A DNA stretch of 64,000 nt from Callipepla californica brunnescens (GCA_023055505.1 JALIRH010000004.1:32741502-32805501); one strand, 5' to 3'; positions 1 through 14,990 are shown, counted from the first letter of the stretch. Program-made: numbers and translations. The notes: generated by a model not told the origin, from the sequence alone.

Positions 1-3000
1 CTGAGAGCCGCACGGGGAGGAGGCACACACAGCCCGGGCTGGTGCTGGGCACAGGAGCACAGACACCCGCAGCCCATCACAGCCACACACGTGTCCTGCT
101 GTGTGTGCTGCTGGGGGTACCCACCCAGTGACACCAGCAGCTGGAGCTGAGAAATTATGGATGTCAGCATTGAGGGGGATGGATATATATGTTTGTGGAA
201 AGGTTGCCTTAAAACAAGAGGCAGAGAGAGAAGAGACCCCACCTAGAGCCCCCTGGAACTCGCAGTGTCCCAGATGGAGGAGCTCTGCGTTCCCAGTGTG
301 AATGGGACAGCACACACATGCTTCAGCATGCAGCTGCCAAAATTACTGTGTGATTTGCCCAGGCAAATGTCTGCAGAGCACACACCTACACTGAGGGTAA
401 ACAGGTGCCCCCACGCACTCATGTACCCATACGTGGGGCTTCTGGGCACGCTGGCACTGTGCACCAGTGCTGTCAACATCTCAGGTCCCCGCAAAGATGC
501 CAGTGAGCAGCGTGGGTTCCTGCCCTCGCTGTGAAGGGAGTGCTGCTGTGCACGTAATGCTTGCTGGCAGAATGGCACAGCCGGGGATTCTGTTGGAGTT
601 TCGTCTGGAGCCAATTAAATAATTCATTATCAATAATATTGTGAATTTTGGCAATATTTTCACTGAATAAATACATTTCCATTATTTAGCCAGCTTTGGC
701 TCCATCCCATTCAATTTAATACGCAGCTCGATCAGACTTTACTACCAGGTAGGAAAACAAGCTGCATCGGTGAGGCACGTGAATCCCAGCAAGCTGCAGC
801 CAGGTCCCCCATCAGCAGGTGGCACTGAGGAAACTGCCCATTTGTGAGAAAGACCTTTGCTGTGCAATGGTTTTTCTAACCAGCCTGGGAACTGCAAAGG
901 TGCTTACTGACAGACTCAGGTATTTACAGTACGTACAGTTCCTGTCTGTGCGTTTTGTTTAAATTTGTTGTTCTGCAGCTTGTTCACAGAGTGCTTTTGC
1001 TTTTTTTTATTATTAGCTTTGATCTGTACGCCCTGCTGTTCTGTACAAATGACTCTCCTTTTGGACAGTATCCTGCATGTTAATAACACGAGTGGGTCCT
1101 CCAGAGACAGCAGGCGTGTTTCTTTCAGAGTCACTGCTTGAAGAAAGCCCTAGAAAACCAACCTCCCCATCCTCTTCTGGCGATTTAAAGTCTTTCCATT
1201 CAGCTATGAAATAAAACTTTGCAGGATAATCCCGTGCTTTCTTCTAAACATCATCAGCATAGCCTGCTCTGCTTCTGGCTTGCAGGAGACTGGATAGCTG
1301 TTAGGCTGTTAGAGAATCTGCTTTTATTCCAGGCCTTCTGAAGCTTACCTTCTCCATCTTTCTGTCCATCTCACTTTTGTTCCAAATCTCTCTTCTCCTG
1401 GGAATTTCTTGGCTCTGCTAGTGAGTCTGCCTCCTTTTATATGGCTCATAAAGAGCTCCTGGATTCCTGAGAGGTTCGGCAGTCCATAATGAATAACTCA
1501 AAAACTAATCATTCGGCCTCATAAAAATACTGAGAGGCTCTAATTTCTATTGAGGACAAATCATACAACTGTGGCCCTTCTAAGTCAAATTCATTTTGAA
1601 ATAGGATGTTCCAACAAATCACTGGAAGACTTTTTCAAAGATAAAAACCTTCTCATTTTCCAGACCTCTCCTTTATTAAATGTCTCGTCCAGTTCACTGC
1701 AATCTCTCTATATTAAGCATGATACCAAACACTAAAAAATATCAGATAGAGAGGAAGATGAGAGTGATGATGCTGGAGTACGAATTGTCACAGAAAATTA
1801 CTTTATAATGTTAAATTGGACTCATGGCTGTGGTCTCAGAGAAGTGGATATTTATCACAGAGCGAGACAGACCCTTAATCTTGGCTGTACCGTATGTATG
1901 CATTGAGTCCAAGGACAGAGGTGGCCTTAAACATCCTTTGGTGTCACCAGGCACGGGGCACTGGGTTCTCTGCTACAAATTAAAGCTCCCCAGTGACTCA
2001 CCGATGGGGTAAATTCTTGCTAGAGATGTTGTGAATCTCTCAAATACAGAGACACAAAATCAAAGCCCCTTACCTGTTTCCCTCTTCCAGAGAGGAGAGA
2101 GGAGAGGAGAGGAAACATCAAATGCAAGGGATCTACAAAGATATCAAATCTGACTAACGGACCACTTCAGGGCTGACCAAAAGTTAAAACACATTACTGA
2201 GGACACTGTTCTAATGTTTAATGAACACTGACAGGCATGAGGCATCAACCGTCTCTCTAGAAAATCTGTTCCAGTCTCACCACCCTCACAGTAAATACAT
2301 TTTTCCTAATCTCCAGTCTGAACCTCAGTTGGCACAGCTTTGTGCCATTCCCATGAATCCTGCCATCAGTTACAAGGGCAGAGCCCAGCACCTCCCCTCT
2401 CCATTTCACCTCCTTAGGAAGTTATTTTATTCCTACCATGTTAGCTTTTGTTTCCCTTCGTGAGAACTGAGGGTGTTTCTCTAAATAATGAAGGAGTCGT
2501 GGAAAAGGAAAACCCCAATTCTTTTATTTTAATGTGGATACTTTCATTTTGTCTATGAAACAAAACAGCTTCATCAACCATCATATTCTCATATGGAAAT
2601 TGTGACTGCTACCTAAAAGTTGGAACCCAACAGAAGGAGATGAGGATACAATCCTGAAGTTCTGTAATCTCTCCTTCCTTCTCCATCTCTTTTTTCTTTT
2701 TTTTCACATTCTTTTTTGCTTTTAGTCCAACATCTTCTTTGGACTCTTTAGCAAGAATCAAGCATTTCAGTAGTACCTACTTCAGCACTGAAGACATCCC
2801 TGTAAAAGCTGGCTTTTTAGATCCAGGGCTCTGTGCCTCCCACTTAGCTTCTATTTTAGTTATTGCTCACATATCTGTCAATCTCTACACAGGATTATGC
2901 ATACAAGTTCCCAGACAGCCCTGTCCAGTCAGTATAAAACTGCACCACTGCCTTCCCACCCCTTTTCTTCAACTTGAGTTTATCCCTAAGGAGTTAAGCA

Positions 3001-6000
3001 GTGCATTGTTCCCTTCCCCTGGCTGAGGAACAAGGTCCTACCTCTGTGTAAAGAACTTTTTTGAAGGAGGGAAAAAGAACCAGTGCAAATCCTGTGGATT
3101 TAGGAGACAATAAAGATTCTCGTCAAAGAAAACAAGTGATGTCACTGGAAACTGCAAGGACACAGGGTTTCATGCTCCCTTCTTCCTTCTCTTACCCACT
3201 CTCTCTTTACCTTGGCTTGAGCAGAGAGTCCCTCGGCCCCTCCTGCCACTTCCCAAGGGGGCCCGAATGAATCACTTCAAGCCACTTCTCCTTTGGGTTC
3301 CTGCCTCTGGTAGTGCAGCTCTGGGGACTGCTGGGCTCAGCATGCTGCTCCCACGTGGCCTCATGGCGGGAGGCAGCGCTGAGGCTGCGCTACAGACCTG
3401 GCTCATCTCCTCTGTGCCATGGAGAGGCAACAGTTAGGGAGAACTCATTTGCCAACAGTATCTAGGCACCGAAGCAACATTAAAATATGGGGTGCAGGGC
3501 TCCTTAAAGCTCTTCTTTTCCCTCTGCTCAGGTTTCTCTGAGGGTGTTTTTTTCCTCTTGTCTTACGTACCCCTGCCCTCAGCCCTCCTGCATGCCTATT
3601 GGGACAGCGTCCCTTTGCCTCGGGTCTGCCAACTGGGGTCAGTGACACCAACCTCAGGGCCACAGGGCGGGCCTGTGTGGTGATGTTTGAGAAGGTCATG
3701 GTTGTGAATGCTCTGAGATACGGCTGGAGGCTTGCTAGAAAAAAAAAAAAAGGAGATTCCCATTCGAATTGCTGCTGTCCTTCCCTAGCACACAGCTCTG
3801 GCTCAGGACAGCAGTGCCCTAAGACTCTAGTGCCCTTTATGCAGGAAGCTGAGCAGAGCCTTCTCACGCATGTTATTTTTGCATCACAGTTGTTGCAGCT
3901 AGGCTCCCTAAATCCGCTGCAATCCAGAAAGAGGAGATTCCTCCTCTGCCTGCCCTGTCACCTCCTCTGTGACCCGGGCCTGGCACTGAGCTGCGGCTTT
4001 GCTTTGCACCGGGAATTACACACTAAGATGGTTCCTCCCTCCCCTCCCCCTGTCTCCAGGCATTAAAACAGGCAAGTGCTCGGGAGCTAATCCTGTGCAG
4101 AAACTTCATTAAATACACACAACGGTACTAGTGCCTTGTTTGTTTGGGGTTGCTTTCTTTTTTTTTTTTTTTTTTCGCACTTACTATCTTTGGAAAGCTA
4201 ATACTCTGGAGTTCACCCAGCAATTTCAGTCACCTCCAAATAATACTTATGAATAATCTTAATAAATCCATCTCCTAAGCAGCAGCACTGCTGCCTAGCA
4301 CTGAAATGCACAGAACACCTCAGCAGCTCGGCTTCAGCTGACGATCTTGCTTATCTCCATCATAAATGAAAATGCTCAGCATGTTCACAGAGCTCCCAGA
4401 ATAGCTGCTCTGGGCAGTGTATGGGCACCAGCAGAGGGGAGGGAGTTCAGCAGGATGTGACTCGCAGGCTTCTTCGCTTCCTCTGCTCCAAAAGCAGTTG
4501 CTGAGCACTTCTCACTGGTCTGCTCACATCTGGAGTAAGCGCCACATTGGATATATGGATAGCCATAAACACAGAGAAACTCCTTGATTTATTTTGCCAA
4601 AAATACAGGTTCTCATCCAAATACTGCTCCTAAGCAAAGCAGCAGAACCTGGGACAGATTCTCATATTTTCAGTGCGTGCTCTGGTGTTCCCTGAAAGAG
4701 ATGGGGCACAGAGATTCTGCTCTCACCTATTTAATTGCCTTTTTATGTAAAGCTAGGGCAAGTAACAAGAACAGACTCATCAAGCATCAAGCACCCTTGA
4801 TGCCTCCCAACCCAAGCCATTCTGTGATTCACTGATTGTAAGGTCGAACCATCATCATGATGCACAACTCTGTCCCAGAGCTGACATTCAGTGGCCCTAA
4901 CTTAGTGTCCCCAGACACTATGCAGGGCTCTTGTTTTTAATGTTGTGCTCCCCAGGCGCTTGCATACCCTCAGGCATTATGCATGTGAGGAGCTTGGTGT
5001 TGATCTCACAGTGAACAGCTTCCTCCACTTTGCTCTTGAAGAACCTCAAATGGGAGGCAAGTTCCTACCAAATGAGTCTTCACACAGAGACTCCTTCAGT
5101 AAAGTCTCCATTTCCTTCAAAACAACTCAGTAAGAGGTGCTTAAGTGTTATTAACCTCTGGCACCAGTGGCAAATCAAGTACCAAGGTGGAAAAGGACTG
5201 GAGAATTCTTGCATGTAGATCCTCTGTCTGCACGGACAGACCCATTTGAAGTTCTTTAGCTTAATGATTTAATTACTGTTTATTATATGCTCTGAAATAT
5301 CTGGATGACTGACATTACGCATAGCAGCACTCCAGCCGGTCTCGATGCCTCGCGCGAAGTGGCTGACACCACAGCAGCCTCCTTGTGTGCCATCAGTGAA
5401 TGCAGGCCGTGCTGAAGCTGGCTCATGGTGCCTGACTGCTTTCAGTGCTCTCTGTCTCTCTGGGGCTGAATGGCTGCGCATCAGAGCCGGCACAAAGTCA
5501 ACTTAGCACTCACACACACAAAAAAAAAAAAAAGAAAAGAAGAAAAACTTTCAGGAAAGATGCCAAGGTCTTGGCCTTGATTATACTAATTGAGAAGTAA
5601 GGCAGTTCCAAACCAACAGAAACTGACAGAAGTTTGTACAGTTGCTGCTCTGTAATACTGGAACTGGTGCAGCCAAAGCTGGGCACAAAGAGAGAATCCT
5701 ATTTCTAATACAAGCTCATCCTTACTTACTGCCATCTCTTCAGAGTCAAGGCAAGGTTAAGCCAAACACTAAGAGAATTAAGAGGTTTGCAGTTTTTATC
5801 CTACATTAACCATTTGGCCTCGGCCCTTCGAGCACCCGATTAGGATTTTCCTGGCTAACCCTCCCTCTGAGACCCCTGTGAGCCACAGGGGAGCTCCTGA
5901 TTTCGGGGGGCTTAGTTTTGTTCTGCTGCCCTGCATTTGGCTCTCTGGAATTCTGAGCACTAGAGGCAGGGGCCAAATGAAGGAGGAGACATTAAACCAA

Positions 6001-9000
6001 ACAGCCCACACAACTCTGTAGTGCTGAGGTTTACTGTGAGCTGAAGGAAAGGCAGAAAAGAACGAGAAGACTGCAAGAAACAGCTATGAACAGGAGGCTG
6101 AATGTTGGTATGTACAGGCAGAGTAGGTTCCATTTGAAACATTTGTGATTTGAGCAAGAAATTTTGGTATGATGGGGGGAAAGGTAGAGAAAAGAGTAGC
6201 AGAGAAAGTATGATAACACTGCAGACAAAAGAGAGGAAGAACAAGCTGTATCCTCATTTTCTTCATTGTTCATACTTATAAATAGTGAAGCCTCTTGATG
6301 AGCAAGATGTCTGCTCTCCTTACATTTTCTTTCCACTTAGCGTATCATAAAAGAAGATTGATCTGTGCACAGAAAGAAATGCAACCCATACATTTACAAG
6401 GAAAAATACTGAGCAATGCAGACACAGACTGACAGATACACTTGGAAAAGATAAAGACACATGAGCTCACAGCCACACAGTTCTCACACACGGGCAGAGG
6501 AATAGCATGAAGCACACGTGTGCAGCAGCCCCAGGCACCATGAGTCAAAGCAGCTCCCAATGCCTGCTGCCAGCTCTCCCCTTACCCTACAGCGAGTGAC
6601 CTCTCCCCAGCTGAGGCCTGAAGGCCACCCCTCAGCCCCCATTGTCCAGGCCCAGCATGGCCCCTGCTCAGCGAATTTCTCTGCTGCCCCGGAGCTCCCC
6701 ACAGTTGCAGGGCTGGGCTCTGGCTAATCTGTGCAGTATATATGAGCTCCCCTTCCCCCAGCCCTTCTGATGTGCGCTGGTTACACACATGACAGCGGGA
6801 CGCAACGAGCTGCGCTGCAGATCTGCGTACATGACTGAACATTCTCTCAACATGTGTTCTTCTCAGTGACAATGCTGACACAGATCCTGAGTATCGAGTG
6901 CCGAAAGCTGCAAACAGTTTCCCATAAGTCTATTTCTGGTGCAATGCAAGTGCCTGAGCATCAGGCTGGATGTATATATAACTCCACATTTTAATCCAAA
7001 GAGGTCAGGAAAGAGGAGCACGAAAGCCCTTCTTGTGGCAGATGGGAATTTGTGGGGCTGCCCGAGCTGCCAGGCGGGCTGAGAGCTGGGGGTGGCTGAC
7101 ATCAGGGCTCCCTCCTGTCCCGGTCTGCGGCGTGCTTCGTGGCCGTGACCCCTTCCTGCCTCCCCCTCGCTGGGCAGCTCAGCCACAGCTGTGCCTCTGG
7201 CACTGTCCTGCAGCCTAGCGCATGCAGCCCTCAAAGAAAATGGCTTCCGGCCGCCTGACTCTATTTCCTTCCAAAAGGAATAAATTGTATCGGGTATGGC
7301 AGGAGGAGGTTAAAAGACATGGGAGAGTGTCACTTCAGCTGTGGAAAAACACCAGCCCCGAATGAAAACCTTGGCATTTCTCATCCGAACACACAGACAG
7401 GAGCGCACAAGGACACAAACCTTCTGCTATAAACACTCAAATGTAAGGAATTGTAGGAACTACATAAAATGTGACATTTAAATACTTCTCTTTCCATCGC
7501 CTCAGGAAAGGGAAAGCCCCAGCTCCCCTACCTGCTGGGCTCCCAACCCATCAGCCACAGTCCCAAAGTCACAGCACTGGCCCCGGGGCTGCAGTGGGTA
7601 GAGGAGTGGGAGTCAGCCCAGGGAGGTGCTCCAGGAGCAGGGAACAGAGCACGAGGTGCGGGGTTCAGCCAACATCCATAATACATCCCCAAACAACAGG
7701 GACATACAAACACTGCTGCACTTCCACACACGGCTCTGCAGCTTTCAGGCTCTGTATGCACACAACCCAGGCTGATGTAACAGAGATTTGGAGCACTGGA
7801 ACGGGCAGCAGCAATTCAGCAGTTCTTGGGAATCTCTGAAAGCCCCTTTTGCATGTTCATCAGCCCTTTCCTTTACCATTCTTCTCCATGCTGGCATGGA
7901 AACAAGCCTTGGGAAAAAAAAAAAAAAAAGGATTTTGCAGGAAAACAATCTGATGCTTTATTTGCAGTTTTCCATACTCAACAATCCCAAAATGATTTGT
8001 GGGTAATTTTCTCTCACCTATTCCTTTTAATTCTGGCAACGCTAAAAAAAAAAAAAATCTGAAAAAAATACTTGTTCACTGTTCAAATAACAGAGGGACT
8101 GACTCCCCACGCCCCCATAATGCCATAGAATCCTACAAAGAGCACTGACCTCTCCTTTGCTCCCCCCATTTCACCCAGGGATTACAGCAGTCTCAATGAA
8201 GGCTTGTCCATGCATGGGCTGTGATTCCCAACCACTGCAAGACCTTTTATGAATGTAATTTCAGCCTTATCCCCATTTCCTGACTTTTCTGCATTCCTGT
8301 CAGACCTTTGATGTAAAAGCAGCTGACACAGTTAACTCTTTGGGGCAGAAACTCTGCCTGGAATTTTTTCCCTATCTGTAGATGACCCTAGAGCAATACT
8401 GTATTATAAAAGAATTAATAATGTGGTGGTCTGTATGTATGTGCGCACTGATCTGCAGAAGCGGGTATGAAGAGGAAGACAGCAGTGGTTTGAAATACAT
8501 TTTTAGGATTTTTGTAACAAGATTCATGAAAATGGGAAAGGAGACAGATCCTCAGTCTCACCTGCAGCTCCTCTGCAGCATAAGTGAGCCGCTGCCTGAG
8601 CTCGGGTCGCTGATTCCTTGTGCTCATCCTCCACAGCTCCGTGTGGGGAGAAGGGCACAGACAGAGCCTGTGCTGCTGCTGCTCACCCTCCAGCAACATT
8701 TGCTGCCCAGGGGGTGCCTCGCTCTGGCTCCCTGCGTTCTGCTGGGGTCTGTGCAGGCACAGGCAGGGCAGAATCAGAGAAATAAGAAAGGAAATGGGGA
8801 GCCAATTCTTGCCATTATCCTAAGCTGCCGCGAATGCAAATGTGGCTCATTTTGAACTCTGTTCCCATCTGTTTAATTTCTTGTAGAGTGGCATTTATAT
8901 GTATCTACCGTGGCATTTATACTGTATCTATTGAATGAATCCAGCGTGCTTTGCAACACGCTGTTTGGTGTCACAGTTGTACATGCACGGGAATTTCCAC

Positions 9001-12000
9001 ATAGGACATACATGTGCATGGAGCACGGCTGTGGTTATTCAACTAACAGTGCTCCCAACACCTCTGATGGCTCATGACAGAGGGGCAGTGCCCAGGACAG
9101 GGCCGTGCCCCACAGGCACTCCCTGGAGGAGCCCCTCAGCCACACACACTGCCCCAGGCACGGCACCATATGGCCACCATGGAGGCTCCCGGAGCCTCGG
9201 TGCTGCGTGGCAGAAGGGCCAGGAGGAGACGTCACGAGTGCTTTTGCTGCAGAATGGCACAAGACAGAAACGACAGTGCTAGTATTACATTCACTGTACA
9301 GCTCGATTGGTTTCCATTATGCGGCACTGGCAAATCTGCGTAACCCTTAGGCATCCCCCGTCAGCTACAACAAAACCTCTGTGGCGGCTAAGAAATCAGA
9401 AACCTTCCTCTGAAAGCTCCTGTCTTATGAACAAAAAGTAATTTGACAAATACTGCTCCACAAACCTCGGTATGGAGTGCAGACCAGGCCAGCCGGATTC
9501 TGTTCCTTCCTTTATCTGCTTACAGCAGAGGAGTTTAACCCCTTCCCGGGTGCTGGGCCACAGCCACTCAGCCCCACGGAGTCAGCAGCTCCACAGCTCG
9601 GCCCCCTGCTGCCTTCCCTGTCCTACTGGCTCTGGGGGTCCAAGAAGAAACCCACCACTCTACAGACCGGCTCTGCACATGCCTGAGGCGTATGAGAGGC
9701 TTTGGGTATCCCGCATTAATTTGTATGGCCGTGGGTTTAACTGTGTGTGAACATACGTGGCTGGCAGTGAGGAGCAGCATGTTTTGCTCCTGCTGGAGTC
9801 ACCAGGGGGATTGTTGCCAGGAAGGGGTTAAGCGGAGTGCCCTTGCTGAGCTCCCTGGCTCCCCGCATTCCAGGGTAAATGGTGTTTTGCAGAGCCTGTT
9901 ACCTATGGCAACAGCAGAGTGGAATATTGCAGGCGAATCTACTGAATCACAGGATTTACAGCCCATATGTTTATTCTGCAGTGAAACACTTCCAGCTCTC
10001 GCTTCTGATGTGAGCTGGGAACCGCGAGAGGGCTTTGCAGAGCCATTTAAAAGGCAATGTGAGCTGGAAGCAAGACGTTTTTAATCAAAGGGCCAGTTCA
10101 AAAAAGAAAAACATAGCAAGATCAGAGGAGCCTTCAGAATGAGCTATATCATCACGAAGCGTACCCGTGTTCCCTGCTGCCGCCATTAACGGCCTCCTCC
10201 GGCTCCTCGGCTTTCCAACAGCTCCCTGGGTTCTTCCTCTCAGACCTCAGCTCTTTGACGGCCATGCTGAGCAAACCAGAGAGGCTCCGGGCAGCCCAAC
10301 CCCCAGCAACCCACCACCCACTGCCCCGCAGCCCCACCAGCCTGCTCGCTAGGGCGGGCATGCTCCTGCTTACAGATCGTGGGCTGGATGCTTTTGATTA
10401 TGACACCAGACAAAACTGAGTTGGATTTTTTTAAGTGATCATGATTACAGGGGGTGCTTTAAGTATGAGGCGTATTCACGGCATCGTTTGAAAAACAAGA
10501 CAGCAAATTCGCGTGTTCATATATAATTTTGAAATGCCGATGGCTTTGCTGAATTCGCTGCATCTCATCCCATCAGTTCTGAGAAAATAAGCAGTTCCAG
10601 GCCTGGCTAAACGGTGTGGGGAGCTCATCTGGGAATTCAGGAAGCTAACGGCACAAGCCAAGGAGCTGTGGTTGAATGCTTGAACAAAGATTCATTCCAC
10701 CTAACTCTAATCCTCGGAAAGCCAAGAATCTGGTCTCAGCTCCCTCTGTAGTCAGCAGAGATAAACTCAATTGCTTGAAGACAATCCATCACACCTAAAA
10801 GAAATACCTGCCCGCATGCAGGTGCAGTGCTGAAGCCAGTAACGTGATCCAGGTACAGGCTGAGGACAGCTCACGGTGAGCAGGGCAGACAGGCACGTCA
10901 GGCTGAGTTCACGTGGAAGCAGCCAATTTATCCTCTTCTCTCCAGAACTTCAAGCTCCCGTATGTTGCTTCTTCTTTGCAAAGAAACCTGCAGTGTTGCT
11001 ACATACTAATGGAGCCATCTTAGGGCTCCAGAGGATGAAACTCTTGCAGCTGAATGATATGCTGAGCATGTTGAAGGAGTCTGCTGCTTAATTGTGAAAG
11101 CACAGAGGCAGGTCACTGCAGACCGCACTTGCTGTAACCTTGGAGGAATCTGCCTTGCTGATAAATATTTAACAGTCACAAAGGACAGTTCTGTGATGCC
11201 TTGTGCGGGTACCTTTCAAGGGGTTCAAAACAGTACAAGCCATTTTTCAGGGTTCGAATGTGTACTCTTTCAGAAAGAGAAAGCAAAAAGAAAATACAAA
11301 CCAGCTGAATTACAGGGCTTCTGTGTGAGCCCTCAGAAATCCAAGATGGGTACATCTGTTAAACTCAGCTTTCTGCTCCATTTGGCTACAGAGAAAACAT
11401 TCACGTTTTCTCTTTTTTTTTTTCCCTTTCCCCCAGTTTAGGAAAGAAATCAGAATCTGAATTTATCGATATGGTGAAATCTATTTGGGAAATTGCTTTG
11501 AAGCCCTGGACTAAGATGAACAGTCGTTTGTAATATATGTAGCAAATGATCATGCAAATTATAGAAAATGAGAAAAAGCAGGAGAGTGGGAGGAAGAATT
11601 CATCCTTCAGGTGCAAAATGAATGGGTCTTTAAAATAGGAGCACCGTCAGGAGATCTGCGCATTGCTCTTCAATACACTCATCCCCACTGTATGTAAGCA
11701 TCAAATACAAAATTCAGATTTGAGTTCAGTTTGCCTATCCATCATTCCCAGGTTCTGCTTTCTGCTCGTTTGCGCAGGGTTTGTGTGTAAGCCTTCGGTA
11801 CAGCTAGGGGATTTCTGTGAGGCAGTGGGTCTGCATTCTGCAGGGAGAACAGTCAGACTTCACATGGTTTGGGTCAGACGGGAGGGGGGAGGGAGCTTTC
11901 TTTTCCCCTACAGATAAGTCAAGGAAATTGCCTTCCTTCTGGCTGAGATTGTAAGGTTTTAGGAAGAGAAGAGGCTCTGCTAGCAGGAAGAATTCTGCGT

Positions 12001-13940
12001 GGTTGCAGAAGGGAGAATAAAAGCCATCTTTCGTACAAGCGTGTGTGCGCGCGTGTCAGTTTCTCATTCTCTACCATTTCCTGAAAACAGGGCTTGGGGA
12101 AAAAGCACACAGACACATAACATTTTTCCATTAGCAGAGCAAGCGGGGGAAGGTAATGGGCTGGGGGAGGGGGTGGTAATCAGAGATCTGCTTAGTCTTC
12201 ATAGAAAGAAAAATGCTTGGGCGCCTGCTTTGCCATAAATTGCATCTGGTGGTTGGAGCTACAGCGAGTTATTAAAGTGACTGCATTGAAGTCATAATTC
12301 AGCAGGTCAGCAGCACGCTCTGCAGCCCCTCCTCCACCTCCAGCCCTATTTCTACAGGGCTGAGCCCCAGGCCCCTGCCAGCCCCCCCCTCCCGGCCCTG
12401 CCACCACTCACAACCCCTCTCCCTTGAAGGAAAGGCGAAGTAGGAGAGCTGAAGGCATGTGGTGCTGGGATGGTTCACTGTGCACAGCCATGGGGAGATG
12501 GTGATGCCCACCCAGGCCAGGCGACAGGGACAGGAGAAGCCCCACTTCCCAGATGTAAGTTCTTCACACAGCATGAAAATTCAGACATAGCTCGCCAGCC
12601 CCAGGACCCTGCTGCCATTTAAATCTCTCTCCTGGCTCTCAGGCAGAGCTGAGAGGTACGTGTGTAGAACGCGAGATGCTCACTCAGTGGCCCTGAGGGT
12701 GAAGGCAAGGAGGTCTTTGCCACTCACCTCCGCCAGACAGAGGGACAGGAATGGGACATGCGGCCCATGGACCCCAGGATGGCCACCGGTGGAAGGCCTG
12801 CACACTGAGGTGGGGGCTAGGTCTGGCATGAGATGGCAGTGCCACCGGGTCAGGGTAGCCCCCTGCCTCAGTGCGCTGAGGAAAGCTCCCTTCAGACATG
12901 ATTGAGCAGACTTGCTTGTGTAACTCCATGATTCTCTGAAAACATGTATTTTTTCCTGCAGATAACGTGTGCCAGAGAGGCCCAGCTGGTTCTTCTGCTC
13001 TCCCCTAGCAGAATGTCCCACACCGCTGGGGGCTGCAGCAGGACTAGGGAGGTCGGAGTGCCAGCGGGGTTTCAACAGTGCCAGGGCCCCCGCAGCGTAC
13101 ACCTACGCTCAGTCACAGCAACAGAGCACAAACAGAACGTGCACTGCCTTCTGGGTCAGAGCTTTCATTCCCATTGAGATGTTATTATAGGCTTGAGATC
13201 CTCAGAGAATTAAATCTGCTGCTTGTCTACTGAACAGATAATGGCAGGGCAGGCTTCCCACACCGCCGCCTCCTGCCAGCGCGGCTCAGGCCTGACCTGG
13301 CGACCATTCATGGCTGGACGGAGAAGAGCTCGTTCTCTGTATCCCATTCATAGTCCTTTGCCTTTGCAAACAAGGAGGGATTCAAAATCTGATTTGATTA
13401 TTTCTTTCAGAAGAGAAACCAACCAGCGAACCTAACAGGAGCTGAGCTGTGATCCACTGACATAATTTCAAGTAGGTTTCCTCTACGGCAGCAGCTTGTG
13501 AGTGTGGCTGATCCAAGGAAAGCTTACAGTGAATAACACAAAGCTGAAATGTGGCACATCCTGTACCGCAGAGCTTCTCCAAGCTGTGTGTGTGCTGCAT
13601 TCTGCACAGCCACTTTGGAACAGAAATACTGTTGCTGTTACAGCCTAGCTCGCTAGCATTGCTAAAGCAGCACGACTTTGAACCTATGGTGACCTAAGCA
13701 TGCAAGGAGAGTAAGCTTGCAAGGGAGAGCTTGTGTAAAAGCTCTCTGTATTGTGCAAGAATTAAAAGCCAAAGGCAGAGATTGCCTCTGCCTGCAAACC
13801 TCTCCTCCAGAGCTCGCTTCTTGTTGGTGTGCACTTCCGAGAACGCCACAGCTCAGACAAATGCTCGGCATTACAGCTGTAATCGCTGTATTTATTATTC
13901 CGGATACCACAGCAATGAGACAGACATTCCTGCGCGAGGT
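1..13940. other. gene-free intergenic stretch (left)
   Basis: I see no protein-coding exon, RNA gene or recognisable transposon here. Open frames are short, mutually overlapping and look like nothing I know. Visible items are homopolymer runs (T18 at 4158-4175, a CA/A run at 5511-5533, A runs near 7913 and 8043), an RFX X-box-like site at 9898-9912, exact octamers at 8834 and 11552, a CTCF-core-like word at 812-825, and an alternating purine-pyrimidine run at 12039-12056. Old, diverged repeats or lncRNA exons could be present and missed by eye. Confidence 0.6.
9898..9912. promoter_or_regulatory. candidate RFX X-box
   Basis: GTTACC-TAT-GGCAAC fits the palindromic X-box pattern GTNRCC-N(0-3)-RGYAAC at every fixed position, with a 3-nt spacer. 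RFX-family factors bind such sites in ciliary and neural genes. No promoter is recognisable beside it, so it would act as a distal site if functional. A single motif match is weak evidence. Confidence 0.35.
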
Positions 13941-14815
13941 CTCCGACTTTCCCCCAAACGAGAGGATATTAGTCAAGCTCCCATCCCAAGGAGCGCCCAG
14001 CAGCCCGCGCTATTCCCACTGTCTCTTGCAGCAGCAAGAGGGCAGCGCGGAGCCTCGCTCGGCGCTCGGGCGGGCAGGGGCTGCCCCCGGGCTTCTCCCC
14101 TGGGCAGCGGCGGCGGAAAACCCTTTCCTCGGGGAGCCCGACGCATCCGGAGCCCGAGAGAGCACTAGGCGTCCGCAGGTCCCCTCGAGCCGCCGGGCAG
14201 TGCCCCCCACCCCCTGTCCGTCCCGTGCCCCCTTGTGCAAAATCGTGCTGCGGATGCCACCTCTCACCAGCCGCCACTTCTGCTCTTTCCCTTTACAGCC
14301 CCGTGATGCTCCACGGGATTTCAGTTGTCAGCTCAACCGCAGCTTTCGCCTGTAAATTTATTTTGCAGATATGCTGACTCTCATAATTCGAGCGAAAGCA
14401 GAAAGCACCGCTGCAGGTGCACCCGCACGGCCGGGCGAGGACCCACGCGAGCGTCACTTCAATTCTATGGACTGGCGGAGGGATCGCCCTCAGCGTTCTC
14501 CCACGAAGCACGAGGAGCCGTTTTTTCCTCTCTTCCTAGCCTGGAAGCTACACGGGAAAGCTACACTGAGTCAGGGCTCTGCGGCGCAATACGTTTTGGA
14601 GGCTGCCTGGTATTCTAGGCACATCCTTAGGGCAGAACACAGCTCAGCTTCGTAACCCAGCCACGAGAGAATCTGGAGCAGCTAAAAATACAGCGCCCGC
14701 TTCTCAAAAAGCCCGCACGCAGCACACCGTGACCTCCACAGCCTCCTCTCCGGCACAGGCGGCGAGGGCGGGGACGTCGGCCCGAGCCCTGGGGGCAAAG
14801 GGGAGAGCCGGCCCC

Positions 14816-14853
14816 GGACGGACGGACGGACGGAGGGAGGGAGGGAGGGAGGA
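14816..14853 (+). repeat. (GGAC)n/(GGAG)n simple repeat
   Basis: About four GGAC units run directly into about five GGAG units, a compound tetranucleotide microsatellite inside CpG island 1. The GGAC part carries CpG dinucleotides, so loss of CpG by mutation could have produced one unit type from the other; that is inference. Confidence 0.85.
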
Positions 14854-14990
14854 TGTGTGCCCGGCACGTGGGGGAGGACAGGTGGGGGAGGACAGGTGGG
14901 GCCCGCAGCGCCCGGCAGTCTGAGGGGCGATTATTCCTCATTTAGCTGTGCGTAGCGAAACACCCCAAAGGTTCTGGCGTTAGCGGGCAC

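Noticed and set aside
11244..11262. tRNA B-box-like GGTTCGAAT
   Set aside because: No A box at the proper distance and no cloverleaf stems; a chance match.
13717..14355. 212-codon plus-strand frame entering CpG island 1
   Set aside because: Begins at TTG, not ATG; its long open part is CpG-rich, with no recognisable domain.
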